The notes beneath the pieces were generated by a model. It did no database searches. It worked only from the letters and a program-made list of their open reading frames with translations, and was not told the origin of the DNA. Below, piece after piece: positions 1-8,552 of a DNA stretch of 64,000 nt (its first letter is position 1; each line of letters opens with the position of its first letter). Origin of the DNA: Streptomyces sp. NBC_00525 (lineage in GTDB: Bacteria > Actinomycetota > Actinomycetes > Streptomycetales > Streptomycetaceae); contig NZ_CP107834.1 of assembly GCF_036346595.1 (NCBI RefSeq), forward strand, positions 6,200,001 through 6,264,000, in the 5' to 3' direction. The translations under genes and the position numbers were made by a program.

Positions 1-1
1 C

Positions 2-397
2 TACTTCTGGCTGGGCGTGGTCGTGGCGGCGCTCAACATCGCCGCCGGCGTCGTCGTCATCCGCCATCCGCACGGCACCGCCGAAGCGCTGACCATGTTC
101 GCGGCGCTGCTCTTCCTGACCGGCGGGGTGTTCCGGCTCGTCGGCAGCGTCGTGGTGCGCGGGCCACAGTTCGGCTGGACCCTGCTCCAGGGCGCCTTCG
201 GCCTGCTCCTCGGCCTGCTCGTGCTGTTCGACTGGCCGCACAGCAGCCTCTACGTCCTCGGCTGCTTCTTCTCGCTCGCCCTGCTCTTCGACGGACTCGG
301 GCTCATCGCCGTCGGCATCGGCGGCCGGCGGATCGTCTCCATGGTCTCCGGAACCGACCCGCTCACCAAAGACAGTCGGAAGCAGTCCGAAAGTTGA
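2..397 (+). CDS. HdeD/DUF308-family membrane protein, C-terminal part
   Basis: The reading frame is open from the window's left edge, so the true start lies outside. About 131 residues are visible, with four hydrophobic segments separated by short loops. One loop carries the phrase DWPHSS, which resembles the HdeD/DUF308 family of small membrane proteins, whose best known member is the acid-resistance protein HdeD of enteric bacteria. The tail after the last membrane segment is short and polar and ends at a TGA. Family assignment rests on membrane topology and sequence flavour, not on catalytic residues, and the role in this organism is unknown. Confidence 0.7.
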   Translation, partial: YFWLGVVVAALNIAAGVVVIRHPHGTAEALTMFAALLFLTGGVFRLVGSVVVRGPQFGWTLLQGAFGLLLGLLVLFDWPHSSLYVLGCFFSLALLFDGLGLIAVGIGGRRIVSMVSGTDPLTKDSRKQSES

Positions 398-530
398 TGC
401 ATATATGCAAATCAAGTCGAGTTCGGTCAATCGGAATCGACTTGTAGTCAGTTGCGCGGACCGAAGCAACCTGGAGCGCCACTCTGTACTCGACGTGCAG
501 TCACTTCGAGTGGAGAGCGGGTACCGGACT

Positions 531-983
531 ATGGAGAGCCGCGGGAGTGTCCCCGCCCGGCCCGTGCCGTACGAAGGGGTGTGGCGGTTCACCGCCCCGG
601 CCGCGGACGTCTCCGTACCGCAGGCCAGGCACGCCGTACGCGACCTGCTGAGGCGCCAGAACGTGCCGATCGGCGACGACCTCACCCAGGGCCTGCTGCT
701 CATCGTCTCCGAGCTGGTCACCAACGCCGTCAAGCACGCGGCGCTGCTCTCGCCGGAGCTGGCCGTCGAGGTCGCCGTGGGCGAGGCATGGGTCAGGGTG
801 TCCGTCGAGGACAACCACCCCTACCGGCCCACCGCGCTGGAGACCGACCACGCGCAGACCGGCGGACGGGGCCTGCTGCTGGTCCGCGAGATCACCCGCG
901 AGGCGGGCGGCAGCTGCGACGTCGAGCACACCGCGGGCGGCGGAAAGGTCATCTGGGCGACCCTGCCGCTCGGGGGCGTCTGA
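531..983 (+). CDS. ATP-binding protein, anti-sigma factor/HATPase_c type
   Basis: This is a 150-residue soluble protein with a GHKL/HATPase_c fold of the RsbW/SpoIIAB class. An N-box-like segment reads ELVTNAVKHA near residue 62, a G1-like DNHPYRP segment lies near residue 105 and a G2-like GGRGLLLV segment near residue 122. Such proteins usually bind sigma factors or anti-anti-sigma factors, or phosphorylate them. An ATG at 405 is in frame, but codons 405-530 have a low GC third position and look intergenic, so the ATG at 531 is preferred. No partner sigma or anti-anti-sigma gene lies beside it, so its target cannot be inferred. Confidence 0.8.
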   Translation: MESRGSVPARPVPYEGVWRFTAPAADVSVPQARHAVRDLLRRQNVPIGDDLTQGLLLIVSELVTNAVKHAALLSPELAVEVAVGEAWVRVSVEDNHPYRPTALETDHAQTGGRGLLLVREITREAGGSCDVEHTAGGGKVIWATLPLGGV

Positions 984-1041
984 CGCATCCCCCGAATCCC
1001 CGAGGCACCGCCCCCGGACCGCGCCGCCCGCGCGCAGGCGC

Positions 1042-1635
1042 CTACCAGCCGGCCGCGTCCCCGGTCAGCTCGCGGATCGCCGGCCGGGCGGCGTCCAGCA
1101 CGGTCATGAACCACGCGGAGAACGGGTCACGGGCATGCCGCTCGGCCAGCTCCGCCGCCGTCACGAACGCCGTGTCGCCGACCTCCTCCGCATCGGGCTC
1201 CGGCCGCGCCTGCGCCATGCCCACGAAGAGGTGGTTGAACTCCTGCTCCACCAGGCCCGACGCCGGGTCCGGGTGGTTGTAGCGGACGGTGCCCGCCTCG
1301 GCCAGCAGCGAGGGCGAGATGCCCAGCTCCTCGTACGTACGCCGGGCGGCGGCGGCGAAGGGCGCCTCGCCCGGGTAGGGGTGCCCGCAGCAGGTGTTGG
1401 ACCAGACCCCGGGGGAGTGGTACTTGCCGAGGGCGCGCTGCTGGAGCAGCAGCCGGCCCTGCTCGTCGAAGAGGAACACGGAGAACGCGCGGTGCAGCTG
1501 ACCGGGCGACTGGTGGGCGGCGAGCTTCTCCGCCGTGCCGATGGTGGTGCCGTTCTCGTCGACCAGTTCGAGCATGATCGCTTCCGCTGTGCCGTTCGAC
1601 GAGGCGTTCGCCGCGGTGACTGGTGTGGTCGGCAT
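1042..1635 (-). CDS. idi: isopentenyl-diphosphate Delta-isomerase (type 1)
   Basis: The 197-residue product is a Nudix-fold type 1 IPP isomerase that interconverts IPP and DMAPP in the cytosol. Visible motifs are the active-site Cys segment WSNTCCGHP, the Nudix-like stretch AARRTYEELG and the Glu-rich VEQEFNHLF. The frame is open further upstream, but AAGGAT at ideal spacing precedes the ATG at 1635, so this start was chosen. It belongs with the isoprenoid genes 9-20 kb to the right (dxs, prenyl synthase, hopanoid genes). I recall that S. coelicolor also carries idi just before its hopanoid cluster. Confidence 0.95.
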   Translation of the reverse strand: MPTTPVTAANASSNGTAEAIMLELVDENGTTIGTAEKLAAHQSPGQLHRAFSVFLFDEQGRLLLQQRALGKYHSPGVWSNTCCGHPYPGEAPFAAAARRTYEELGISPSLLAEAGTVRYNHPDPASGLVEQEFNHLFVGMAQARPEPDAEEVGDTAFVTAAELAERHARDPFSAWFMTVLDAARPAIRELTGDAAGW

Positions 1636-1820
1636 ACCCATCCTTCGCTGTGGTTCCGGCCCCGAGCGCCGGTCCCGTCGAGTCTGCTCAAGTCTGCCGT
1701 ACAAAAGCGGCTTGTCCGTACTTCGGCCCTGGCATGTCCGGTCCGGTTCGTACCCATCCGCGACCCTACACCGCGTGTCCCGGAGCCCACCGGCCAACGG
1801 GCGAACGGGCCCGCGTCCGG

Positions 1821-1855
1821 CGGCTCGACGGGAGGGGGCGACGGCTCGACGGGAG
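1821..1855. repeat. short direct repeat, 14 bp twice, 21-bp period
   Basis: The 14-mer CGGCTCGACGGGAG occurs at 1821-1834 and again at 1842-1855, between the CDF exporter stop and idi. It may be simple slippage or a weak regulatory repeat; nothing else supports a function. Confidence 0.4.
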
Positions 1856-1866
1856 TGCGCGGCCGG

Positions 1867-2808
1867 TCAGCGGCAGAGCCTGGCCTCGTGCTCCGCGTGC
1901 CCGCTCGGCTCCAGCTGGAAGGTGCAGTGCTCCACGTCGAAGTGGTGGCCGAGGCAGCCCTGGAGCTCGTGGAGCAGCTTCTCGTGCCCGATCGAGTCGA
2001 GCAGGTCCTGCCGCACCACCACATGCGCCGAGAGCACCGGCATCCCCGACGTGATCGTCCACGCGTGCAGATCGTGCACGTCCAGCACGCCGGGCAGGGC
2101 CGTGATGTGGTCGCGGACCTCGCTCATGTCCACGCCGGGCGGCGCCGCCTCCAGGAGCACGTTCAGCGTCTCGCGCAGCAGCCGCACCGTACGCGGCACG
2201 ATCATCAGACCGATCACCAGCGAGGCGATCGGGTCCGCCGCCTGCCAGCCTGTCGCCATCACGATGCCCGCCGAGACCAGCACCGTCACCGAACCCAGCG
2301 TGTCCGCAAGCACCTCCAGATAGGCGCCGCGCACGTTCAGGCTCTCCTGCTGCCCGCGCGTCAGCAGCGACAGCGACACCACGTTCGCGACCAGGCCCAC
2401 CAGGGCGAAGACGATCGTCAGCCCGCCCCTCGTCTCGGTCGGCTCGATGAACCGCTGCACTGCCTCGAAGAGGAGGTAGCCGCCCACCCCGAGCAGCAGA
2501 CAGCAGTTGGCGAGCGCCGCCAGGATCTCCGCGCGGGCGTAGCCGAAGGTGCGGTTCGGGCCGGCCGGCCGGTTGGCGAAGTGGATGGCCAGCAGCGCCA
2601 GCGCCAGCCCCAGTGAGTCGGTCGCCATGTGCGCCGCGTCGGCGATCAGCGCGAGCGATCCGGACAGCACACCGCCGACGATCTCCATGACCGTCACGCC
2701 CAGCGTGATGCCCAGCGCCATCCGCAGCCGCCCCTTGTGCGCGGCGGCCGCCGTGCCGGTGGGCGCCGGCCCGCCGTGCGCATGTCCGTGATCGTGCCCT
2801 GCCCCCAT
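1867..2808 (-). CDS. cation diffusion facilitator (CDF) metal exporter
   Basis: A 313-residue integral membrane protein of the CzcD/ZitB type. A His-rich N-terminus (HDHGHAHG) precedes six predicted helices. The metal-site motif HMATDS lies in helix 2 and the paired motif EVLADTLGS in helix 5, matching the HxxxD/DxxxD tetrad of zinc-type CDF exporters. The C-terminal cytoplasmic domain has the usual alpha/beta dimerisation fold and ends in a His/Cys-containing tail (DVEHCTFQLEP). It probably exports Zn2+ or another divalent metal in exchange for protons. It stands alone upstream of idi on the same strand, and a strong dyad lies about 115 bp upstream of its start. Confidence 0.93.
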   Translation of the reverse strand: MGAGHDHGHAHGGPAPTGTAAAAHKGRLRMALGITLGVTVMEIVGGVLSGSLALIADAAHMATDSLGLALALLAIHFANRPAGPNRTFGYARAEILAALANCCLLLGVGGYLLFEAVQRFIEPTETRGGLTIVFALVGLVANVVSLSLLTRGQQESLNVRGAYLEVLADTLGSVTVLVSAGIVMATGWQAADPIASLVIGLMIVPRTVRLLRETLNVLLEAAPPGVDMSEVRDHITALPGVLDVHDLHAWTITSGMPVLSAHVVVRQDLLDSIGHEKLLHELQGCLGHHFDVEHCTFQLEPSGHAEHEARLCR

Positions 2809-2920
2809 GAGGACGCCTCCCGGTCGTCTCGCGGACCCGGACTTCCCCGGCCCGGACCACGCCAGTCAACTACGGGTGGGGGGTATGGGGCAACACGGCA
2901 CTGAACACCGTTGTCATTGG

Positions 2921-2952
2921 CCCTCACCTGCGGAAACACCCGCAGGTGAGGG
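2921..2952. promoter_or_regulatory. perfect 13-bp inverted repeat in the divergent intergenic region
   Basis: Arms CCCTCACCTGCGG and CCGCAGGTGAGGG are separated by 6 nt. The dyad lies in the 390-bp gap (2809-3198) between the divergently transcribed CDF exporter and the CDP-alcohol phosphatidyltransferase operon, so it is unlikely to be an ordinary terminator. It could be an operator or an RNA attenuator in the exporter's leader. The rest of the gap holds no gene. Confidence 0.6.
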
Positions 2953-3198
2953 CGGTGGAGCAGGTGCCGCCGGGCGCGGCGGGACCGGATCGCGCGACCC
3001 GCTTTTTGTCAGGCGAGGCGGCCATCCACCATGATGATCGCGGACGGCGCGCATGATCCGGCTCCGCCCGGAACGGAGCGCAAACGGGCAGTGAACTCGC
3101 GCTTCCGTCCATCCGATAGCCTCAGCCGACACGCCGCCGGCCGTCTCGGGCCGCACAGTCGCGTGCCGATCCGTGCCAGCACCAAGGAGTGAGTTCGT

Positions 3199-5025
3199 CT
3201 GTCGACCGCCATTCTCACCGGTGCTCCACTGCCCGGATCGTCCCTGGAGAACGATCTGCGCTCGCTGGGCTTCGACGTCCGCACGGCCGCCGACGTCACC
3301 GAAGCGGCCGGACTGCTGTCCGCCGTCCCGCCGGCCCAGCGCGTCGCCCTCGTCGACCCGCGCTTCGTCGGCCACCGGCACGCCCTCCGGCTCGCCCTGA
3401 CCGACCCCCGCTTCCCGGCCGCCGCCGTGCCCGGCGCGCTCACCGCCCAGGCCGAGGCACGCCCCGCCCTGATCGGCGCCCTGCGCACCACCACCGACGC
3501 GGTCGGCGCCGGAGTGCCCGCCGCCGGCACCACCGCCACCGTCACGGACCGCACCGTGCCCGGCAGGATCGCCGCCGTCATGGCGGCGCGGGGCACCGAG
3601 GTGCAGCGCCCCGAGCTGGGCTCCCTCGTCGCCACCGTGCCCACCGACGAGACCGCCCGCGCCGCCGCCCTGGCCGGCGTCGAGGCCGTGGACGACGAGG
3701 CCGTCCGGCTGCGCAGCGCGGTCAAGGCCCGCGACGGCTTCTTCACCACCCACTGCATCAGCCCGTACTCGCGCTACATCGCCCGCTGGTGCGCGCGCCG
3801 GGGGCTCACCCCGAACCAGGTCACCACCGCGTCCCTGCTCACCGCGCTCATAGCGGCCGGCTGCGCGGCCACCGGCACCCGCGGCGGCTACGTCGCGGCG
3901 GGCATCCTGCTCCTGCTCTCCTTCGTCCTGGACTGCACCGACGGACAGCTCGCCCGCTACTCCCTGCAGTACTCCACGATGGGCGCCTGGCTGGACGCCA
4001 CCTTCGACCGCGCGAAGGAGTACGCCTACTACGCGGGCCTCGCCCTCGGCGCCGCCCGCAACGGCGACGACGTCTGGGCGCTGGCGCTCGGCGCGATGGT
4101 CCTCCAGTCCTGCCGCCACATCATCGACTTCTCGTTCAACGAGGCCAACCACGACGCGGAGGCCAACTCCAGCCCCACGGCCGCCCTCTCCGACAAGCTC
4201 GACAGCGTCGGCTGGACGGTCTGGCTGCGGCGGATGATCGTGCTCCCGATCGGTGAGCGCTGGGCCATGATCGCCGTGCTCACCGCCGTCACCACGCCGC
4301 GCATCGTCTTCTACGCCCTGCTCATCGGCTGCGCCTTCGCCGCCTGCTACACCACCGCCGGCCGCCTCCTGCGCTCCCTGACCCGCAAGGCGCGCCGCAC
4401 CGACCGCGCCGCCCGGGCACTCGCCGACCTCGCCGACTCCGGGCCCGTCGCCGAACTCGTCGCCGCCCGCGGCCCCCGCATCGCCGGCGCCTGGACCGCC
4501 CCCGTGCTCGCCCTGGCCGGCACCGGGGCACTGATCGCCGCCGCGCTCCAGCAGCCCTTCGGCAGCCGGCAGACGATCATCGCCGCCGCCTTCTACGCGG
4601 TCTGCTCCGGCCTCGCCGTCGCCCGGCCGCTCAAGGGCGCCCTGGACTGGCTCGTCCCGCCGTTCTTCCGCGCCGCCGAGTACTGCACGATCCTCGTCCT
4701 GGCCGCCCGCAGCGAGGTGGACGGAGCCCTTCCGGCGGCCTTCGGGCTGGTCGCGGCGGTCGCCTACCATCACTACGACACGGTCTACCGCATCCGGGGC
4801 GGCACCGGCGCCCCGCCCCGCTGGCTGGTGCGCACGATCGGCGGGCACGAGGGCCGGACCCTGATCGTGACCGTGCTCGCCGCCCTCCTCACCGGGGCCT
4901 CCGGCTTCGCCACGGCGCTCACCGTGCTCGCCGCGGCCGTCGCACTGGTCGTACTGGTGGAATCCGTCCGCTTCTGGGTGTCCTCCGGGGCGCCCGCCGT
5001 TCACGACGAAGGAGAACCCGCATGA
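3199..5025 (+). CDS. CDP-alcohol phosphatidyltransferase with DUF5941-type C-terminus (probable CTG start)
   Basis: From the CTG at 3199 the product has 608 residues. An N-terminal soluble region (about 1-170) is followed by a membrane domain with the complete CDP-alcohol transferase signature: D245 and D248 in LDCTDGQLAR, then G262, D266 and D270. Such enzymes transfer a phospho-alcohol from a CDP-alcohol to a second alcohol. A second membrane region of DUF5941 type fills the C-terminus. AAGGAG at 3184-3189 lies 9 nt before the CTG. The first in-frame GTG is at 3427 and has no ribosome-binding site, and it would remove 76 well-coded residues. It overlaps the next gene by ATGA, so the operon is translationally coupled. 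Confidence 0.85.
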   Translation: MSTAILTGAPLPGSSLENDLRSLGFDVRTAADVTEAAGLLSAVPPAQRVALVDPRFVGHRHALRLALTDPRFPAAAVPGALTAQAEARPALIGALRTTTDAVGAGVPAAGTTATVTDRTVPGRIAAVMAARGTEVQRPELGSLVATVPTDETARAAALAGVEAVDDEAVRLRSAVKARDGFFTTHCISPYSRYIARWCARRGLTPNQVTTASLLTALIAAGCAATGTRGGYVAAGILLLLSFVLDCTDGQLARYSLQYSTMGAWLDATFDRAKEYAYYAGLALGAARNGDDVWALALGAMVLQSCRHIIDFSFNEANHDAEANSSPTAALSDKLDSVGWTVWLRRMIVLPIGERWAMIAVLTAVTTPRIVFYALLIGCAFAACYTTAGRLLRSLTRKARRTDRAARALADLADSGPVAELVAARGPRIAGAWTAPVLALAGTGALIAAALQQPFGSRQTIIAAAFYAVCSGLAVARPLKGALDWLVPPFFRAAEYCTILVLAARSEVDGALPAAFGLVAAVAYHHYDTVYRIRGGTGAPPRWLVRTIGGHEGRTLIVTVLAALLTGASGFATALTVLAAAVALVVLVESVRFWVSSGAPAVHDEGEPA

Positions 5026-5759
5026 TCGGCCTCGTACTGGCTGCCGGCGCAGGACGGCGTCTGCGCCCCTACACCGACACGCTGCCCAAGGCGCTCGTGC
5101 CGGTGGACGGCGACACGACGATCCTCGATCTCACGCTGGCCAACTTCGCCGAGATCGGGCTCACCGAGGCGGCGATCGTCGTCGGCTACCGCAAGGAGGT
5201 CGTCCACGAGCGCAAGGCGGCGCTGGAGGCCAAGTACGGCCTGAAGCTGACCCTGGTGGACAACGACAAGGCCGAGGAGTGGAACAACGCCTACTCGCTG
5301 TGGTGCGCCCGTGAGGTGCTCAAGCGCGGCGTGCTCCTCGCCAACGGCGACACCGTCCACCCGGTCTCCGTGGAGAAGACGCTGCTGGCCGCGCGCGGCG
5401 ACGGCAAGAAGATCATCCTCGCCCTCGACACGGTGAAGCGGCTCGCCGACGAGGAGATGAAGGTCGTCGCCGAGGACGGCAGGGGCGTCCGGCGGATCAC
5501 CAAGCTGATGGACCCGGCCGAGGCCACCGGCGAGTACATCGGTGTCACCCTCATCGAGGCCGAGGCCGCCGAGGAGCTGGCCGACGCGCTGAAGACCACG
5601 TTCGAGCGCGACCCGGACCTCTACTACGAGGACGGCTACCAGGAACTCGTCAACCGGGGCGTCACCGTGGACGTCGCCCCCATCGGTGACGTGAGCTGGG
5701 TCGAGATCGACAACCACGACGATCTTGCCAAGGGCAGGGAGATCGCGTGCCGGTACTGA
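5022..5759 (+). CDS. LicC-like sugar/polyol-phosphate nucleotidyltransferase
   Basis: A 245-residue cytosolic NTP transferase. The N-terminal pyrophosphorylase loop reads LAAGAGRRLRP (residues 6-16) with PKALVPV following. The segment EEWNNAYSLW resembles the NN-Y-SL motif of LicC-type phosphocholine and inositol-phosphate cytidylyltransferases. The second metal site is probably the Asp in VSWVEIDNHDDL near the C-terminus. Placed between two CDP-alcohol transferases and a polyol-phosphate dehydrogenase, it most likely makes a CDP-activated polyol phosphate. That substrate is inferred from context only. The start ATG overlaps the stop of the preceding gene by 4 nt. Confidence 0.88.
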   Translation: MIGLVLAAGAGRRLRPYTDTLPKALVPVDGDTTILDLTLANFAEIGLTEAAIVVGYRKEVVHERKAALEAKYGLKLTLVDNDKAEEWNNAYSLWCAREVLKRGVLLANGDTVHPVSVEKTLLAARGDGKKIILALDTVKRLADEEMKVVAEDGRGVRRITKLMDPAEATGEYIGVTLIEAEAAEELADALKTTFERDPDLYYEDGYQELVNRGVTVDVAPIGDVSWVEIDNHDDLAKGREIACRY

Positions 5760-6808
5760 CCCGACTCATCCCGTCCCCCGTCTTCGTCGACATCAGCCGG
5801 GGCGCCATGCACGACCTGGCCGGCCTCCTCGCCGACCAGCGGATCTCGGCCTCCGGCAAGCTGGCCATCGCCATCAGCGGCGGCTCCGGCCTGGCCCTGC
5901 GCGAGAAGCTGGCCCCGGCCCTGCCCGGCGCCGACTGGTACTGCGTCCCCGGCGGCAACATCGACGCCGCCGTGCAGCTCGCCGACGACATCAAGGGCAA
6001 GCGCTACGACGCCGTGGTCGGCCTCGGCGGCGGCAAGATCATCGACGTGGCGAAGTACGCCGCGGCGCGGGTCGGCCTGCCGCTGGTCTCGGTCGCCACC
6101 AACCTCGCGCACGACGGCCTGTGCTCGCCCGTCGCCACCCTGGACAACGACAACGGCCGGGGCTCCTACGGCGTGCCCATGCCCATCGCGATGGTGATCG
6201 ACCTGTCGGTGATCCGCACCGCCCCCGACCGCTTCGTACGGTCCGGCATCGGCGACGCGATCTCCAACATCTCCGCCATCGCCGACTGGGAGCTGTCGCA
6301 CCAGGTCAACGGCGAGCAGATCGACGGACTCGCCGCCGCCATGGCCCGTACCGCCGGCGAAGCCGTCCTGCGCCACCCCGGCAACGTCGCCGACGACGAG
6401 TTCCTCACCGTCCTCGCCGAGTCGCTGGTGCTCTCCGGCATCGCCATCTCGATCAGCGGCGACACCCGGCCCTCGTCCGGCGCCTGCCACGAGATCAGCC
6501 ACGCCTTCGACCTGCTCTTCCCCAAGCGGGCCGCCAGCCACGGCGAACAGGTCGGCCTCGGGGCCGCCTTCGCCATGCATCTGCGCGGCGCCGCGGAGGA
6601 GTCCGGACTCTTCGCCGAGGTGCTGCGCAGGCACGGCCTGCCGGTCACCCCCGAGGAGATCGGCTTCACCGCCGACGAGTTCGTCCAGGCCGTCGAGTAC
6701 GCGCCCCAGACCCGTCCGGGACGCTTCACGGTCCTGGAACACCTCAGCCTCTCCACCGATCAGATCAGGGACGCGTACGCCGACTATGCCAAGACCATCA
6801 GTAGCTGA
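5747..6808 (+). CDS. glycerol-1-phosphate dehydrogenase-like iron-containing alcohol dehydrogenase family protein
   Basis: The 353-residue product has the NAD(P)-binding motif GGGKIIDVAK (about 95-104) and the G1P-dehydrogenase signature TNLAHDGLCSP (118-128). Its metal ligands appear intact: D170 in GIGDAIS, H248 in SGACHEISH and H265 in SHGEQVG. The last two match archaeal EgsA and Bacillus AraM closely. Family knowledge suggests NAD(P)H reduction of dihydroxyacetone phosphate to sn-glycerol-1-phosphate, although other polyol-phosphate substrates are possible. The GTG start lies 13 nt inside the upstream gene, and its 3' end overlaps the next transferase by 23 nt. This is unusual for a bacterium and central to the operon's interest. 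Confidence 0.88.
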   Translation: MPVLTRLIPSPVFVDISRGAMHDLAGLLADQRISASGKLAIAISGGSGLALREKLAPALPGADWYCVPGGNIDAAVQLADDIKGKRYDAVVGLGGGKIIDVAKYAAARVGLPLVSVATNLAHDGLCSPVATLDNDNGRGSYGVPMPIAMVIDLSVIRTAPDRFVRSGIGDAISNISAIADWELSHQVNGEQIDGLAAAMARTAGEAVLRHPGNVADDEFLTVLAESLVLSGIAISISGDTRPSSGACHEISHAFDLLFPKRAASHGEQVGLGAAFAMHLRGAAEESGLFAEVLRRHGLPVTPEEIGFTADEFVQAVEYAPQTRPGRFTVLEHLSLSTDQIRDAYADYAKTISS

Positions 6809-7565
6809 ACTCCGCCCCGTCGTTCACCCGCCGGGGGTCAAGGACCGGCGCAGCGGTGAACACTGGGCGGGCCGGATATACATGCGCGAGATCTCGCTGC
6901 GCATCGACCGGTACCTGGTGAACACCAGGGTCACGCCCAACCAGCTGACCTATCTGATGACCGTCGCCGGTGTGCTCGCCGCCCCGGCGCTGCTCGTGCC
7001 CGGTATCTGGGGCGCGGTGCTCGGCGTCGTCATGGTCCAGCTGTACCTGCTGCTCGACTGCGTGGACGGCGAGGTCGCGCGCTGGAAGAAGCAGTTCTCG
7101 CTCGGCGGCGTCTATCTGGACCGGGTCGGCGCCTATCTGTGCGACGCCGCCGTCCTCGTCGGCTTCGGCCTGCGCGCCGCCGACCTGTGGGGCCCCGGCC
7201 GCATCGACTGGCTGTGGGCGTTCCTCGGTACGCTCGCCGCGCTCGGCGCGATCCTGATCAAGGCCGAGACGGACCTGGTCGGCGTCGCCCGGCACCAGGG
7301 CGGGCTGCCGCCGGTCAAGGAGTCCGCGTCCGAGCCGCGCTCCTCCGGCATGGCGTTCGCCCGCCGGGCGGCCGGCGCGCTCAAGTTCCACCGGCTCATC
7401 CTGTGCGTCGAGGCGTCGCTGGTCATTCTGGTCGCGGCCGTGCTGGACGCGGTGCGCGACGACTTCTTCTTCAGCCGTCTCGCGGTCGCGGTCCTGGCGG
7501 GCATCGCCCTGCTGCAGACGCTGCTGCACCTCGTGTCGGTCCTGGCATCGAGCAGGCTGAAGTGA
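6786..7565 (+). CDS. CDP-alcohol phosphatidyltransferase family protein lacking the fourth Asp
   Basis: A 259-residue membrane protein with about five or six helices. The signature is present as D91, D94, G95, R99, G108 and D112, but the fourth Asp, the proposed general base, is expected at position 116 and is Ala (LDRVGAYL). Another Asp at position 120 may or may not compensate. The first transferase of the same operon has the full motif. It may therefore use an altered mechanism, bind without catalysis, or rely on a neighbour. It overlaps both the dehydrogenase gene upstream and the glycosyltransferase gene downstream. Confidence 0.88.
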   Translation: MPRPSVAELRPVVHPPGVKDRRSGEHWAGRIYMREISLRIDRYLVNTRVTPNQLTYLMTVAGVLAAPALLVPGIWGAVLGVVMVQLYLLLDCVDGEVARWKKQFSLGGVYLDRVGAYLCDAAVLVGFGLRAADLWGPGRIDWLWAFLGTLAALGAILIKAETDLVGVARHQGGLPPVKESASEPRSSGMAFARRAAGALKFHRLILCVEASLVILVAAVLDAVRDDFFFSRLAVAVLAGIALLQTLLHLVSVLASSRLK

Positions 7566-8446
7566 GCACACCCATGAAACTCGGCGCGGTCATCATCACC
7601 ATGGGCAACCGCCCGGCCGAGCTGCGCGCCCTGCTCGATTCGGTCGCCGCCCAGGAGGGCGACCGGATCGAGGTGGTCGTCGTCGGCAACGGCTCGCCCG
7701 TGCCCGACGTGCCGCCGGGTGTGCGCACCGTCGAGCTGCCCGAGAACCTGGGCATCCCCGGCGGCCGGAACGTCGGCATCGAGGCGTTCGGGCCCTCCGG
7801 CGCCGATGTGGACGCCCTGCTCTTCCTCGACGACGACGGGCGGCTGCCCCTCACCGACACCGCGGAGCTGTGCCGGAAGGCGTTCGCCGAGGACCCCCGG
7901 CTGGGCATCATCAGCTTCCGCATCGCGGACCCGGAGACCGGGGTCACCCAGCGCCGGCACGTGCCGAGGCTGCGCGCCGCCGACCCGATGCGCTCGTCCC
8001 GCGTGACGACGTTCCTGGGCGGCGCCAACGCGGTGCGCACCAGGGTGCTGGCCGAGGTCGGCCCGCTGCCGGGCGACTTCTTCTACGCGCACGAGGAGAC
8101 GGACCTGGCCTGGCGGGCGCTGGACGCCGGCTGGCTGATCGACTACCGCGCGGACATGGTGCTGCACCACCCCACCACGGCCCCGTCCCGCCACGCGGTC
8201 TACCACCGCATGGTGGCCCGCAACCGGGTCTGGCTGGCCCGGCGGAACCTCCCGGCGCCCCTCGTCCCGGTGTACCTCGGGGTGTGGATGCTGCTGACGC
8301 TGCTGCGCCGGCCGTCCGGCGAGGCGCTCAAGGCCTGGTTCGGCGGCTTCCGGGAGGGCTGGCGGACCCCGTGCGGACCCCGCCGCCCGATGAAGTGGCG
8401 TACGGTGTGGCGACTGACCAGGCTGGGCCGCCCCCCGGTCATCTGA
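7562..8446 (+). CDS. glycosyltransferase family 2 protein
   Basis: The GTG at 7562 overlaps the previous stop as GTGA and gives 294 residues; an ATG four codons later is an alternative. The GT-A fold is recognisable: an opening strand GAVIITMGNR, the metal-binding LLFLDDDGR (D90-D92) and the acceptor-site segment HEETDLAWR near residue 180. The C-terminal region (VPVYLGVWMLLTLL) is hydrophobic and probably membrane-associated. It likely transfers a sugar onto a lipid or polymer intermediate made by the neighbouring CDP-alcohol enzymes before export by the ABC transporter encoded just downstream. Donor and acceptor are unknown. Confidence 0.9.
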   Translation: MSTPMKLGAVIITMGNRPAELRALLDSVAAQEGDRIEVVVVGNGSPVPDVPPGVRTVELPENLGIPGGRNVGIEAFGPSGADVDALLFLDDDGRLPLTDTAELCRKAFAEDPRLGIISFRIADPETGVTQRRHVPRLRAADPMRSSRVTTFLGGANAVRTRVLAEVGPLPGDFFYAHEETDLAWRALDAGWLIDYRADMVLHHPTTAPSRHAVYHRMVARNRVWLARRNLPAPLVPVYLGVWMLLTLLRRPSGEALKAWFGGFREGWRTPCGPRRPMKWRTVWRLTRLGRPPVI

Positions 8447-8449
8447 GAA

Positions 8450-8465
8450 GCTCCCCTCTGGGAGC
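8450..8465 (+). terminator. small hairpin followed by T-rich tract, possible attenuator
   Basis: A 6-bp stem (GCTCCC/GGGAGC, 4-nt loop) follows the glycosyltransferase stop and is followed after 9 nt by ATTTTTCTTG. It could be a weak terminator or a partial break between the biosynthetic genes and the exporter genes. Confidence 0.35.
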
Positions 8466-8552
8466 ATGAGGCGTATTTTTCTTGTCGGGACCTGTCCGCC
8501 CTGAGCCGCGCCCGCGACTGGCTGCGCATTTTGAATACGAGAGTTTCTTCTG

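Noticed and set aside
3006..3028. Another TTGTCAG block as a possible DNA-damage promoter
   Set aside because: TTGTCAGGC is followed at the 8-nt spacing by CATCCA, lacking the required TA.
2914..5004. A 696-codon open frame on the minus strand opposite the CDP-alcohol transferase
   Set aside because: It is Gly/Asp/Arg-rich low-complexity sequence with no domain. Such antisense frames are expected opposite GC3-rich genes, and the plus strand encodes a complete enzyme motif.
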